11,585 bases of DNA from JBBRYB01 sp038238115 (GTDB taxonomy: Bacteria > Actinomycetota > Actinomycetes > Propionibacteriales > Nocardioidaceae): positions 1-11,585 of the forward strand of contig JBBRYB010000078.1 of assembly GCA_038238115.1 (NCBI GenBank), written 5' to 3'. The notes under the pieces were generated by a model. That model saw only the letters and a program-made list of their open reading frames with translations. It had not been told where the DNA came from and did not search any database. Numbering within the stretch: the first letter of the stretch is position 1; the number at the start of each line of letters is the position of its first letter. The position numbers and the translations under genes are program-made. Positions 1-6,065 of this stretch are shown one piece after another.

Positions 1-157
1 CCACGGGCCCGGCTCTGGCGTTCAATGTCAGCATGACGTCTGCTGACATTGACGCGAGAGAGGCCGAGACGGGCATGATCGCGAAGATCAGCGAACGCTG
101 GCGAAGGTCGACGGAAGCCGGATCGGGCGACCTCTTGGCCAGCGACCCAGAGGTCAT
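1..157 (-). CDS. possible 5' fragment of an unidentified gene running off the left edge
   Basis: An open minus-strand frame starts at an ATG (155-157), 22 bases after the arsM stop, and stays open to the window edge (52 codons). Most third positions are G or C, and the middle reads as a hydrophobic stretch (LIFAIMPVSASLASM), so a membrane protein downstream of arsM is conceivable. There is no clear Shine-Dalgarno sequence, I recognise no family, and a perfect inverted repeat (22-52) lies inside the frame. The overlapping plus-strand frame (33-305) looks worse. This could equally be non-coding; the flanking sequence would decide. Confidence 0.22.
   Translation of the reverse strand, partial: MTSGSLAKRSPDPASVDLRQRSLIFAIMPVSASLASMSADVMLTLNARAGPV
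22..52. repeat. perfect 11-bp inverted repeat with 9-nt spacer
   Basis: TCAATGTCAGC (22-32) and GCTGACATTGA (42-52) are exact reverse complements separated by nine bases. The hairpin lies about 130 bp beyond the arsM stop. Neither strand has a T-run after it, so it is not a classical intrinsic terminator. It could be an operator for a gene to the left or a U-tract-less terminator for the arsenic operon. Its 8-mer ATGTCAGC recurs twice beside the integrase gene. Confidence 0.6.
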
Positions 158-179
158 CGGAAGAAAGGCAATTCTTTGC

Positions 180-974
180 TTAGTCAGGCTTGACCGCTCG
201 GATGATCGCCGAGTGCATGCCGGGCACCGCTTGGTGCGTGTAGGTCACTTCGGCGTCGATGAACCCAACTCCTGCCAAGCCTTCGAGGTACTCGGCTCGT
301 GTTAGGGCGCCGGCGATGCAGCCCACGTACGTTCCTCGTTCGGCCCGGTCGCCCGGGCTGAGGTCGTCGTCGGCCACAACGTCGGAGATCCCGATTCGAC
401 CCCCAGGGGTGAGGACACGAAACATCTCTTTGAGGACTGATGGCTTGTCGGTGGAGAGGTTGATGACGCAGTTGGAGATCACGACGTTCACGGAGGCGTC
501 GGGGAGGGGCACATCTTCGATGGTGCCCTTGAGGAACTCGACGTTGGTGACGCCGGCTTTGTCGACATTGTCCTTCGCGAGGGCGAGCATTTCGTCGGTC
601 ATGTCAACGCCGTAGGCGAACCCGTGCTCACCGACTCTTCGGGCCGACAGCAGGACGTCGATCCCGCCGCCCGAGCCAAGGTCGAGGACCCGCTCGCCTG
701 GTCGCAGGTCGGCGACTGCGGTGGGGTTGCCGCAGCCGAGGCTGGCTGCAACGGCCTCGGCGGGTAGTTCGCCTTGCTCCTGGGTCGTGTAGAGGGTCGA
801 GCCGAAGGAGTCATTGACTTCCAGTGTTGGCCCGCAGCACGAGCCAGCGTCGCCTGGCAGGCCATTGAGTTCGGCCAACAAGGCGTCGTTGTTGGTGCCG
901 CCGTCTCGGACTGTCGTGGCGGCTGCTGCGTAGCGCTCCCGCACATGTTCACGAAGCTCGTGGTCTGTCGTCAT
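180..974 (-). CDS. arsM: arsenite S-adenosylmethionine methyltransferase ArsM
   Basis: 264 residues, last recognisable gene of the leftward arsenic operon. It would transfer methyl groups from SAM to As(III), giving methylated trivalent species. The SAM-binding motif I is visible as VLDLGSGGGIDV (about 96-107), with acidic motif II GVDM near 122-125. Cysteines typical of ArsM are present: a C46-C47 pair, C81 in SLGCGNP, C169 in ISNCVINL and C219 in YVGCIAGAL. These match the four-cysteine arrangement known from algal ArsM (N-terminal Cys plus three others). The C-terminus ends in the family-like PGMHSAIIRA segment, so the gene looks complete. The ATG at 972-974 is preceded by a GAAGG Shine-Dalgarno-like stretch. 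It begins 38 bp after the short arsC, consistent with cotranscription. The chosen start gives normal family length. Confidence 0.93.
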   Translation of the reverse strand: MTTDHELREHVRERYAAAATTVRDGGTNNDALLAELNGLPGDAGSCCGPTLEVNDSFGSTLYTTQEQGELPAEAVAASLGCGNPTAVADLRPGERVLDLGSGGGIDVLLSARRVGEHGFAYGVDMTDEMLALAKDNVDKAGVTNVEFLKGTIEDVPLPDASVNVVISNCVINLSTDKPSVLKEMFRVLTPGGRIGISDVVADDDLSPGDRAERGTYVGCIAGALTRAEYLEGLAGVGFIDAEVTYTHQAVPGMHSAIIRAVKPD

Positions 975-1012
975 GGCTGCTGCCTTCTTTCCATCCGGTG
1001 ACGCAGTGATAA

Positions 1013-1423
1013 TCAGGCTTGGGCGGGTAGGAGCTCGTCAAGGAGCTTTTGGATGCGGTTCTTGATGTCGTCTCGGATGGGGCGAACGGCGTCGATCCCT
1101 TTGCCGGCCGGGTCGTCGAGCTCCCAGTCCTCATAGCGCTTGCCCGGGAAGATTGGGCAGGTGTCGCCGCAGCCCATGGTGATGACGACGTCGGAGCCCT
1201 TGACTGCATCAGTAGTGAGGATCTTTGGGGTGGCGCCGGTGATGTCGATGCCGTCTTCGGCCATGGCTTGTACTGCAGTGGGGTTGATCTTCTCGGCAGG
1301 TTCCGAGCCTGCCGAGAGGACCTGAACACGGTCACCGGCAAGTGCAGTCAGGTAGCCGCCGGCCATCTGCGAGCGGCCCGCGTTGTGGACACAGACGAAC
1401 AAGACGGTGGGCTTGTCGGTCAC
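1013..1423 (-). CDS. arsC: arsenate reductase, low-molecular-weight phosphatase fold (short ArsC)
   Basis: 136 residues. It reduces arsenate to arsenite in the cytoplasm. The phosphatase-type anion loop is near the N-terminus: C11 in CVHNAGRS with R17 and S18. A second motif MGCGDTCP supplies C85 and C89, followed by PGKRYEDWELDDPAGKG, which holds the general-acid aspartates. This pattern resembles the corynebacterial enzymes that use mycothiol and mycoredoxin. The C85-x3-C89 spacing is shorter than the Cys pair of the thioredoxin-coupled pI258 enzyme, so mycothiol coupling is the better guess, not proven. The start is GTG (1421-1423) behind an AAAGG site. It lies 19 bp after the longer arsC, and the two catalytic domains are clearly homologous, suggesting an old duplication or joint recruitment. 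Confidence 0.92.
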   Translation of the reverse strand: MTDKPTVLFVCVHNAGRSQMAGGYLTALAGDRVQVLSAGSEPAEKINPTAVQAMAEDGIDITGATPKILTTDAVKGSDVVITMGCGDTCPIFPGKRYEDWELDDPAGKGIDAVRPIRDDIKNRIQKLLDELLPAQA

Positions 1424-1442
1424 GAGGTTTGCCTTTCAGTGG

Positions 1443-2084
1443 TTATGCGGTTGGGACCAGCTGGTCAAGGAGATGGCGGACATTGCCGTCGATCTGGTCC
1501 CGGATGGTGCGCACGACCTCGAGTGGCTGGCCGTCGGGATCGGGGAGGTCCCAGTCGAGATAGCGCTTGCCCGGGTAGATCGGGCATGCATCGCCGCATC
1601 CCATAGTGATCACCACATCAGCGGCTTGCACAAAATCATCGGTGAGGGGCTTGGGGAACTCTTGGGTCAGGTCCAGGCCGACCTCGGCCATGGCCTCAGT
1701 CACGGCCGGGTTGATCTTGCTGGCCAGCAGTGAGCCGGCCGAACGCACGTGGACTCGACCCCCGGCAGCGTGGTGCAGCAGGGCCGCAGCCATCTGAGAG
1801 CGCCCGGCGTTGTGAACACAGACGAACAGGATTTCGGGCACGGGTTTGTCGATCTTCCCGGTGGCCTGGGCGAGGGCAGTGAGACGTTCGGCGCCGAATC
1901 GGTCGGCGAGCACGGGCAGATGGTTCTTGAAGTGGGCCGTGCGGTAGAGGGTTTGGTAGGACTCGTGTACGTAGCGGTCAACGGTCTCGGTGCTGAAGGT
2001 GCCGGTGAAGCGGCGGGACAGGTCGAGGACTGGGCTCGTGAGTAGGTGCTCGACTGATTGTGGGTCCAAGGTCGGGATAGTCAT
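1443..2084 (-). CDS. arsC: arsenate reductase ArsC with N-terminal helical domain
   Basis: 213 residues. The C-terminal part (about 84-213) is a low-molecular-weight phosphatase-fold arsenate reductase: C89 in CVHNAGRS with R95, then MGCGDACP (C163, C167) and YPGKRYLDWDLPDPDG. The first 80 or so residues form an extra, probably all-helical domain without Cys, of the kind seen in actinobacterial ArsC proteins annotated with a three-helix bundle. Its role is unknown to me; dimerisation or docking of a thiol partner is possible. The ATG (2082-2084) has an AAGGAG site 8 bases upstream. In the present sequence the upstream aquaporin frame overlaps this gene by about 107 bp. If one base is restored in the aquaporin, its stop overlaps this start as ATGA, the usual sign of translational coupling. 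Confidence 0.92.
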   Translation of the reverse strand: MTIPTLDPQSVEHLLTSPVLDLSRRFTGTFSTETVDRYVHESYQTLYRTAHFKNHLPVLADRFGAERLTALAQATGKIDKPVPEILFVCVHNAGRSQMAAALLHHAAGGRVHVRSAGSLLASKINPAVTEAMAEVGLDLTQEFPKPLTDDFVQAADVVITMGCGDACPIYPGKRYLDWDLPDPDGQPLEVVRTIRDQIDGNVRHLLDQLVPTA

Positions 2085-2811
2085 GGCGAGAACTCCTTGA
2101 CGGACTGGTGTGCAGCAGCGGGGAGTCGGCGAGGTCGCCAGCGAGCGCCTCGGGATGGGGATACAGGATCTTGATCAGGACGTAGGCGACCAGACCGCCG
2201 ACGAGTTGCATGACGACGAACATCGGCACCGACGACGGTGCGATGCCGGCAAAGGTGTCGGAGAACATCCGGGCCAAGGTGACTGCAGGGTTGGCGAAGC
2301 TGGTCGAGCTGGTGAACCAGTAAGCCGCCGTGATGTAGCCGCCGACGGCGAAGGCAACAGTGTTGTTCCGCCCGGAGCGGATGGTGCCGAAGATGACCAG
2401 CAGCAAACCAAGGGTGGCGACGACCTCGCCTAGCCACAGACCGCTCGACGAGCGGACATGGGCAGCAATCGAGACGGCGTCGAGCCCGAACATCACGTTG
2501 GCGACGACCGCACCGACAAAGCCGCCAAGAATCTGGGCACCGATCAACGCCCCGGCCTCTCGGTTGGTGACTGCTCCGAGGGCTCGCTCGACGAGGGTCA
2601 CCACGGGGTTGAAGGCAGCGGAGACAGGCTGTAGCGCCAGAATCAGGGCAACCAGCGCGGCACCGGTGATCAGACTGTTTTCGAGCAGCTGCAGGCCGAC
2701 GTCGTTGGGCGAGAGCCATACGGCGGCGATCCCGGAGCCGATCACGGCCGCCACCAAGAAAGCCGTCCCCACCAGTTCAGCCAAAGCCCGGCGAGCCAGC
2801 GTGTTGGTCAC
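1978..2811 (-). CDS. aqpS: MIP-family aquaporin (aquaglyceroporin-type) channel of the arsenic operon, C-terminus probably shifted
   Basis: A membrane channel of the aquaporin family, 277 residues as read. The two half-helix signatures are visible: NPV at 68-70 (FNPVVTL) and NPA at 174-176 (FANPAVTLAR), with hydrophobic segments around 10-30, 45-65, 88-108, 126-145, 153-168 and 196-214. In Sinorhizobium meliloti an aquaglyceroporin in an ars operon lets arsenite made by ArsC leave the cell down its gradient; I infer the same job here since no ArsB or Acr3 is visible. The GTG start (2809-2811) overlaps the arsR stop as GTGA, so I prefer it to any upstream start. After about residue 231 the sequence is unlike a channel and runs into arsC. 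One extra C in the CCCC run (2120-2123) would end the protein at 243 residues, stop at 2081-2083. Confidence 0.85.
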   Translation of the reverse strand: MTNTLARRALAELVGTAFLVAAVIGSGIAAVWLSPNDVGLQLLENSLITGAALVALILALQPVSAAFNPVVTLVERALGAVTNREAGALIGAQILGGFVGAVVANVMFGLDAVSIAAHVRSSSGLWLGEVVATLGLLLVIFGTIRSGRNNTVAFAVGGYITAAYWFTSSTSFANPAVTLARMFSDTFAGIAPSSVPMFVVMQLVGGLVAYVLIKILYPHPEALAGDLADSPLLHTSPSRSSRHDYPDLGPTISRAPTHEPSPRPVPPLHRHLQHRDR

Positions 2812-3167
2812 CTGGCGGCTCCGCCGAGGAGGGCAGCAACATCGGCGAGCGCCTCGGTGCGGACCTTGTAGTACACCCACACGCCACGTTTGGAGCGGTC
2901 GAGCAGGCCGATGTCGTGCAGCACCTTCAAGTGGTGGCTGATGGTCGGCTGCGTCAGATCGAAGGTGTCGGCCAGGTCGCAGACACACGCCTCCCCGCCG
3001 ACGTGCGACGCCACCAGCGACAACAGCCGCAAACGCACCGGCTCAGCCAGGGCCTTCAGTAGCGGCGCTACCCGTTCGGCCTGGTCGACGCTGAGCGGTT
3101 CGTGAAGCAACGGTGAGCAACAGGCCACGGTCTGGACCGGTGTGAGCTCGAGCAATGACTTAGACAC
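2808..3167 (-). CDS. arsR: ArsR-family arsenite-responsive repressor
   Basis: 119 residues, first gene of the leftward arsenic operon. A winged helix-turn-helix lies around 60-100 (CDLADTFDLTQPTISHHLKV). Likely As(III) ligands are an N-terminal C16-C17 pair (TVACCSPL) plus C61 and C63 in the ACVCDL motif. Corynebacterium glutamicum ArsR uses an N-terminal Cys pair with one central Cys, which this layout resembles; E. coli-type ArsR uses the CVC motif alone. It should repress its own operon and probably the divergent arsI until arsenite binds. The start is GTG at 3165-3167. No Shine-Dalgarno is visible directly upstream, so the mRNA may be leaderless. The stop overlaps the aquaporin GTG by two bases. 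Confidence 0.92.
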   Translation of the reverse strand: MSKSLLELTPVQTVACCSPLLHEPLSVDQAERVAPLLKALAEPVRLRLLSLVASHVGGEACVCDLADTFDLTQPTISHHLKVLHDIGLLDRSKRGVWVYYKVRTEALADVAALLGGAAR

Positions 3168-3247
3168 GAGTCTATGTTGACATCTATCTATCTCTGTGGA
3201 AACCTCGGGGCTAGGACATTGATACCTATCGATATAGGAGCGCAGTT
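3168..3247. promoter_or_regulatory. divergent arsR / arsI control region with operator-like inverted repeat
   Basis: This 80-bp gap holds both promoters. An A/T-richer stretch is conspicuous against the GC-rich genes. CCTAT and ATAGG form an inverted repeat with spacer CGAT (3225-3238), centred on the palindrome TATCGATA; a TTGACATCTATCTATCT stretch (3178-3194) lies toward arsR. Either could be the ArsR operator. The AGGAG at 3236-3240 is the arsI ribosome site, 7 bases from its ATG, so the inverted repeat overlaps it. I cannot assign confident -35 and -10 boxes. Confidence 0.55.
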
Positions 3248-3700
3248 ATGTCACGAGTCCAGCTCGCACTCAACGTCAACGATGTCGACGAGGCGGTCGC
3301 GTTCTACTCCAAGTTGTTCAGCGCCGAGCCAGCCAAGCGGCGTCCCGGCTACGCCAACTTCGCCATCGCCGAGCCGCCGCTCAAACTTGTGTTGCTGGAG
3401 AGCCCGGGCAAGGGCGGCTCACTCAACCACCTGGGCGTAGAAGTCGCTGACACCGACACCGTGGACTCGGAGCAGGCGCGCCTCGCAGCAGAGGGGTTGG
3501 CGTCAATCGACGAGCGAGGTACCACCTGTTGCTACGCCAAACAGGACAAGTTCTGGGTCCAGGGCGCACCCAATGGCGAACCATGGGAGATCTACACCGT
3601 TCTCCACGACAGCCGAACCTTCCGGGCCGAAGACAACTCCGAGGCGGGCTGCTGTGGCAACACCGCAGGGAGCGAGACCACAGCAGCGGTCTGTTGCTAG
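3248..3700 (+). CDS. arsI: ArsI/CadI-family C-As lyase (VOC-fold dioxygenase)
   Basis: 150 residues of the glyoxalase/bleomycin-resistance (VOC) fold. ArsI cleaves the carbon-arsenic bond of trivalent methyl- and aryl-arsenicals using Fe(II) and O2. The sequence closely resembles mycobacterial CadI as I remember it (MSRVQLALNV start, NFAIAEPPLKLVLLE, LNHLGVEV, GTTCCYA). Expected metal ligands are present at Q5, H61 and E114, and the vicinal thiol pair that holds the arsenical is C94-C95. The tail has two more CC pairs (135-136, 149-150), which may bind As(III) or cadmium. AGGAG precedes the ATG by 7 bases. The gene is divergent from arsR and shares its control region. Because CadI was first noted as cadmium-induced, a cadmium role cannot be excluded, but the arsenic neighbours favour C-As lyase. 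Confidence 0.92.
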   Translation: MSRVQLALNVNDVDEAVAFYSKLFSAEPAKRRPGYANFAIAEPPLKLVLLESPGKGGSLNHLGVEVADTDTVDSEQARLAAEGLASIDERGTTCCYAKQDKFWVQGAPNGEPWEIYTVLHDSRTFRAEDNSEAGCCGNTAGSETTAAVCC

Positions 3701-4197
3701 CGACCGGGAGGCCTGTTGCCAGCGTCAGACGCCGTCCCGTGTGGGGCGAAGCATGAGTCCGGCCAACATCGCAACGATGAGCAATGCTCCGCCGCTGTAG
3801 CAAGACGGCAGGTCGTAGAGCCGGATCGTAGAGGGTCGGCCGATCCATCGTGTCTTGGGATCCGGGTCCGTGTGCAGCGCTCGCTGACCGTTTTCCCAAC
3901 GATCCCAGGTCGGCATGCCTCGGTCGCCACATGGTCCGGCGTGCGTCGACGGGTGGCCCGGATCTAGAGGCCTCAGATGGAATCCCCCGGTAGGGGCGAC
4001 GAGCAGCACGCCCGCGATGAAGCGAGGTTGCCTTATCCGGTGAGCATGTCGTGATGCGGGGCTCGATGACGCTGAACGGGACGCATCGGTCGCCTCGCGA
4101 ATGATGCCGTGGGCCTGTGCCGGGAGCCGGAGCGCTGAGGGCCACGAGGAGAAGCCCAAGGCTGCCGGGAGCCGGAGCGTTCTCCTTGTGAGGCGTG
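3701..4197. other. about 500 bp with no convincing gene
   Basis: This stretch lies between the convergent ends of arsI and the second arsR-type gene. A minus-strand frame (4159-3725, 144 codons) exists 38 bp after the regulator. It has one hydrophobic segment near its end, but no recognisable family and no clear ribosome site. A 17-bp direct repeat, TGCCGGGAGCCGGAGCG, occurs at 4118-4134 and 4163-4179. The region may be the remains of a decayed gene; I see no RNA gene or mobile element in it. Confidence 0.5.
4118..4179. repeat. 17-bp direct repeat, 45-bp period
   Basis: TGCCGGGAGCCGGAGCG is present exactly at 4118-4134 and 4163-4179. The 28 bases between the copies are not repeated, so this is not a simple tandem duplication. 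The function is unknown. Confidence 0.7.
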
Positions 4198-4584
4198 TTA
4201 GAACGTCGCTGGATGCTTCGCCTGGCGGGGTGCGGCGTGGTTGTGGGGGGCATCACTGCCCAGGCCTCGCTCGGTGTGGTCGGAGTGGAAGAGGGCCTCC
4301 TCGAGCAGCGCGGACAGGTGGTTGCTACCGGCCGTGTAGTACATGAAGGTGCCTTTACGTCGTCCGTGTACCAACCCTGCCATTCGCAGCTTGGCCAGAT
4401 GCTGGCTCACCCCTGAGGGTGACGCGTCGACCAGTTCGGCGAGACAGTTGACCGAGGTTTCGCCCTGGAGCAGCGCCCAAAGGATGCGGATCCGGGTCGG
4501 GTCGGCAAGGAGACGAAAGGCGTCGGCGGCGAGGGTGACCTGGCGCTCGTCGGGCATGGCGAAATCAGGGAGCTCATTGTGCAT
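4198..4584 (-). CDS. ArsR/SmtB-family metal-sensing repressor (CzrA/NmtR-like)
   Basis: 128 residues. Winged helix-turn-helix at about 45-85, with recognition helix region SPSGVSQHLAKLRMAGLV. The C-terminal alpha-5 helix carries H89, H100 and H103. These line up with three of the four zinc ligands of CzrA (Asp84, His86, His97, His100); the Asp position is S87 here. There is no CVC arsenic motif; the one Cys (C47, SVNCLAEL) stands alone. It therefore looks like a sensor of Zn, Co or Ni rather than arsenite. A tail after residue 105 has further His (114, 116, 124), reminiscent of Ni/Co sensors with extended sites. It is divergent from a CDF efflux gene, its probable target. The chosen ATG (4582-4584) lies 6 bases after a TATGGT -10 element, suggesting a leaderless transcript. 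Confidence 0.88.
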   Translation of the reverse strand: MHNELPDFAMPDERQVTLAADAFRLLADPTRIRILWALLQGETSVNCLAELVDASPSGVSQHLAKLRMAGLVHGRRKGTFMYYTAGSNHLSALLEEALFHSDHTERGLGSDAPHNHAAPRQAKHPATF

Positions 4585-4635
4585 GCGCCAACCATAGCGT
4601 TTGCGTATATGCGCGGGCACGCGGATACTGGATGC
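4585..4635. promoter_or_regulatory. back-to-back leaderless promoters with central operator
   Basis: Toward the CDF gene, TTGCGT (4601-4606) and GATACT (4624-4629) are 17 bases apart, and the ATG begins 6 bases after the -10, so transcription would start at or next to the start codon. Toward the regulator, TATGGT (4596-4591, minus) also ends 6 bases before its ATG; its -35 is weak. The near-palindrome GCGTATATGCGC (4603-4614, one mismatch pair) overlaps the CDF -35 and is the best operator candidate for the ArsR/SmtB protein. Neither gene has a clear Shine-Dalgarno sequence. Confidence 0.6.
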
Positions 4636-5687
4636 ATGTCCGATCACGACCACCTCCGCCAGCATGATCACGGGCGTGGGGACGCCCAGGCGCATGACCA
4701 CGACCACGCCGACGGCCTGCTCGGAAAGCTGAAGCATCTCGTCAAGCCGCACAGCCACGACGCCGCGGACTCCGTCGACACCGAGCTGGAGGGCAGCGTC
4801 GAGGGCATCCGAGCCGTGAAGATCAGTCTCATCGTGCTCGGCGTGACGGCGCTCGCCCAGCTTGTCGTCGTCTTTCTGACGGACTCGACGGCGCTGCTGG
4901 CTGACACGATCCACAACTTCTCCGACGCGTTGACCGCTCTGCCCTGTGGGTGGCCTTCGTGTTGAGCCGCCGCGTCGCCACCCAGCGCTACACCTACGGG
5001 TTCGGCCGGGCGGAGGATCTGGCCGGCATCTTCATCGTGTTGATGATCGCGCTTTCAGGGTTCCTGGCCGGGTGGGAGTCGATTGACAAGTTGATCAACG
5101 GCGCCACCGTCTCCTACCCGTGGGCCGTGGTCGCAGCCGGCGTGTTGGGCTTCATCGGCAACGAGCTCGTGGCCGTCTACCAGATCAGGGTCGGTCGGCG
5201 GATCGGCTCTGCAGCCCTGGTCGCCGACGGCGTGCACGCGCGCACTGACGGATTCACCTCGCTGGCGGTGGTAGCGGGTGCTGCGGGCGTCCTTCTCGGC
5301 TTTCCGTTGGCGGACCCCATCGTGGGCCTCCTGATCACCGTGGCCATCCTCGTCGTGTTGCGAGGCGCTGTCCGGGACATCTACCGGCGTCTGATGGATG
5401 CGATCGATCCCGAGATCACCGATGCGGCTGAACGCACGCTCCTCGCCACCCTTGGGGTTGCCGGGGTCGAGCGGGTCCGGTTGCGCTGGATCGGCCACAG
5501 GATCTTGGCCGACGCCGGCATCACCGTTGATGCGACCCTGGGTGTCGTCGCAGCCCACGACATTGCCAACGCGGCACACCACCGACTGCTGCACGACGTC
5601 CCCAAACTCTCAGACGTCACGATCCACGTCAGCCCCGAACCGGCCGACAACACCGACCACCACGACGTACTCGCCCACCGCGCCTAG
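4636..5687 (+). pseudogene. cation diffusion facilitator (CDF) metal exporter, interrupted by one-base frameshift
   Basis: CDF proteins are proton-driven exporters of Zn, Co, Cd or similar ions in the inner membrane. The first 103 residues read in one frame: a His-rich start (over ten His in 42 residues), TM1 at about 62-81, and the TM2 metal motif DTIHNFSD (D90, H93, D97). That frame then reaches a stop at 4963-4965. The rest continues in another frame from about 4943: LWVAFVLSRR, YGFGRAEDLAGI, the TM5 motif DGVHARTDG, and a C-terminal cytosolic domain ending in a His-containing tail. Adding one C to the CCC at 4942-4944 joins both parts into a normal 350-residue CDF. Either the gene is inactivated, or the sequence lacks one base. 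It is paired with the divergent metal regulator. Confidence 0.88.
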
Positions 5688-5768
5688 ACAACTGGCGAAG
5701 GTGGGGGCATGACACCCGCTGCTGGTTGACGTCGCGAGCAACACGTTTCACGACTGTCTTGCGACGTG

Positions 5769-5804
5769 ATGACCGGCACCCTGTGGGTGCGATAGACCGG
5801 TCAT
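5769..5804. terminator. nested hairpin, possible bidirectional terminator
   Basis: ATGACCGG (5769-5776) pairs with CCGGTCAT (5797-5804), and inside it GCACCC (5776-5781) pairs with GGGTGC (5785-5790), sharing the G at 5776. It sits between the convergent ends of the CDF gene and the small Cys-rich gene, overlapping the stop of the latter. There is no T-run, so this would be the U-tract-less type that actinobacteria often show. Confidence 0.5.
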
Positions 5805-6016
5805 CCCGCTGGCCAAGACGGTCCTGGGCTCGGCACTGGTGGTGGCTGGCGCCAACGGCGCCCGAAGAGCTTGGCGAGAAAGCCGCTGCCGGTTTCCTTT
5901 GGGTGGCCGGGGCAACGGTCGGCGCGAGGTACTCCGGCGAGGACTTGGTCGACGTGCTGGCCGCATCCGGCCCAGGTGGGCTTGCCACATTTTCGACAGG
6001 TGACCTGTCTGCACAT
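5801..6016 (-). CDS. small conserved Cys/His-rich (zinc-ribbon-like) protein of unknown function
   Basis: 71 residues. The start MCRQVTCRKCGKPTWAGCGQ followed by HVDQV resembles a widespread family of short proteins that I know only as uncharacterised. Possible metal ligands are C2, C7, C10 (CRKC), C18, H21, C35 and H38 (CPGH). The phrase GFLAKLFGR near residue 45-53 is also typical of the family. The last 18 residues are Pro-rich and less typical. A strong AAGGAG site lies 7 bases before the ATG. It follows the restored TauE stop by 49 bp on the same strand, so it is probably the last gene of the sulfur operon. A zinc-binding role is an inference from the Cys/His spacing only. Confidence 0.78.
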   Translation of the reverse strand: MCRQVTCRKCGKPTWAGCGQHVDQVLAGVPRADRCPGHPKETGSGFLAKLFGRRWRQPPPVPSPGPSWPAG

Positions 6017-6065
6017 GCCGGTGCTCCTTCTGGTGATGGTTCAGCTGTGTGGGGTTGGGGTGGGG

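Noticed and set aside
33..305. Plus-strand frame of 90 codons at the left edge
   Set aside because: It overlaps the 3' end of arsM in antisense, begins inside the inverted repeat, and resembles no protein I know.
3725..4159. Minus-strand 144-codon frame after the SmtB-like regulator
   Set aside because: It has one hydrophobic segment, but low-complexity composition otherwise, no family resemblance and no convincing ribosome site. It is kept only as a possible gene remnant.
4585..4914. N-terminal extension of the SmtB-like regulator frame
   Set aside because: It runs antisense to the CDF gene; the ATG at 4584 fits the family start and the promoter.
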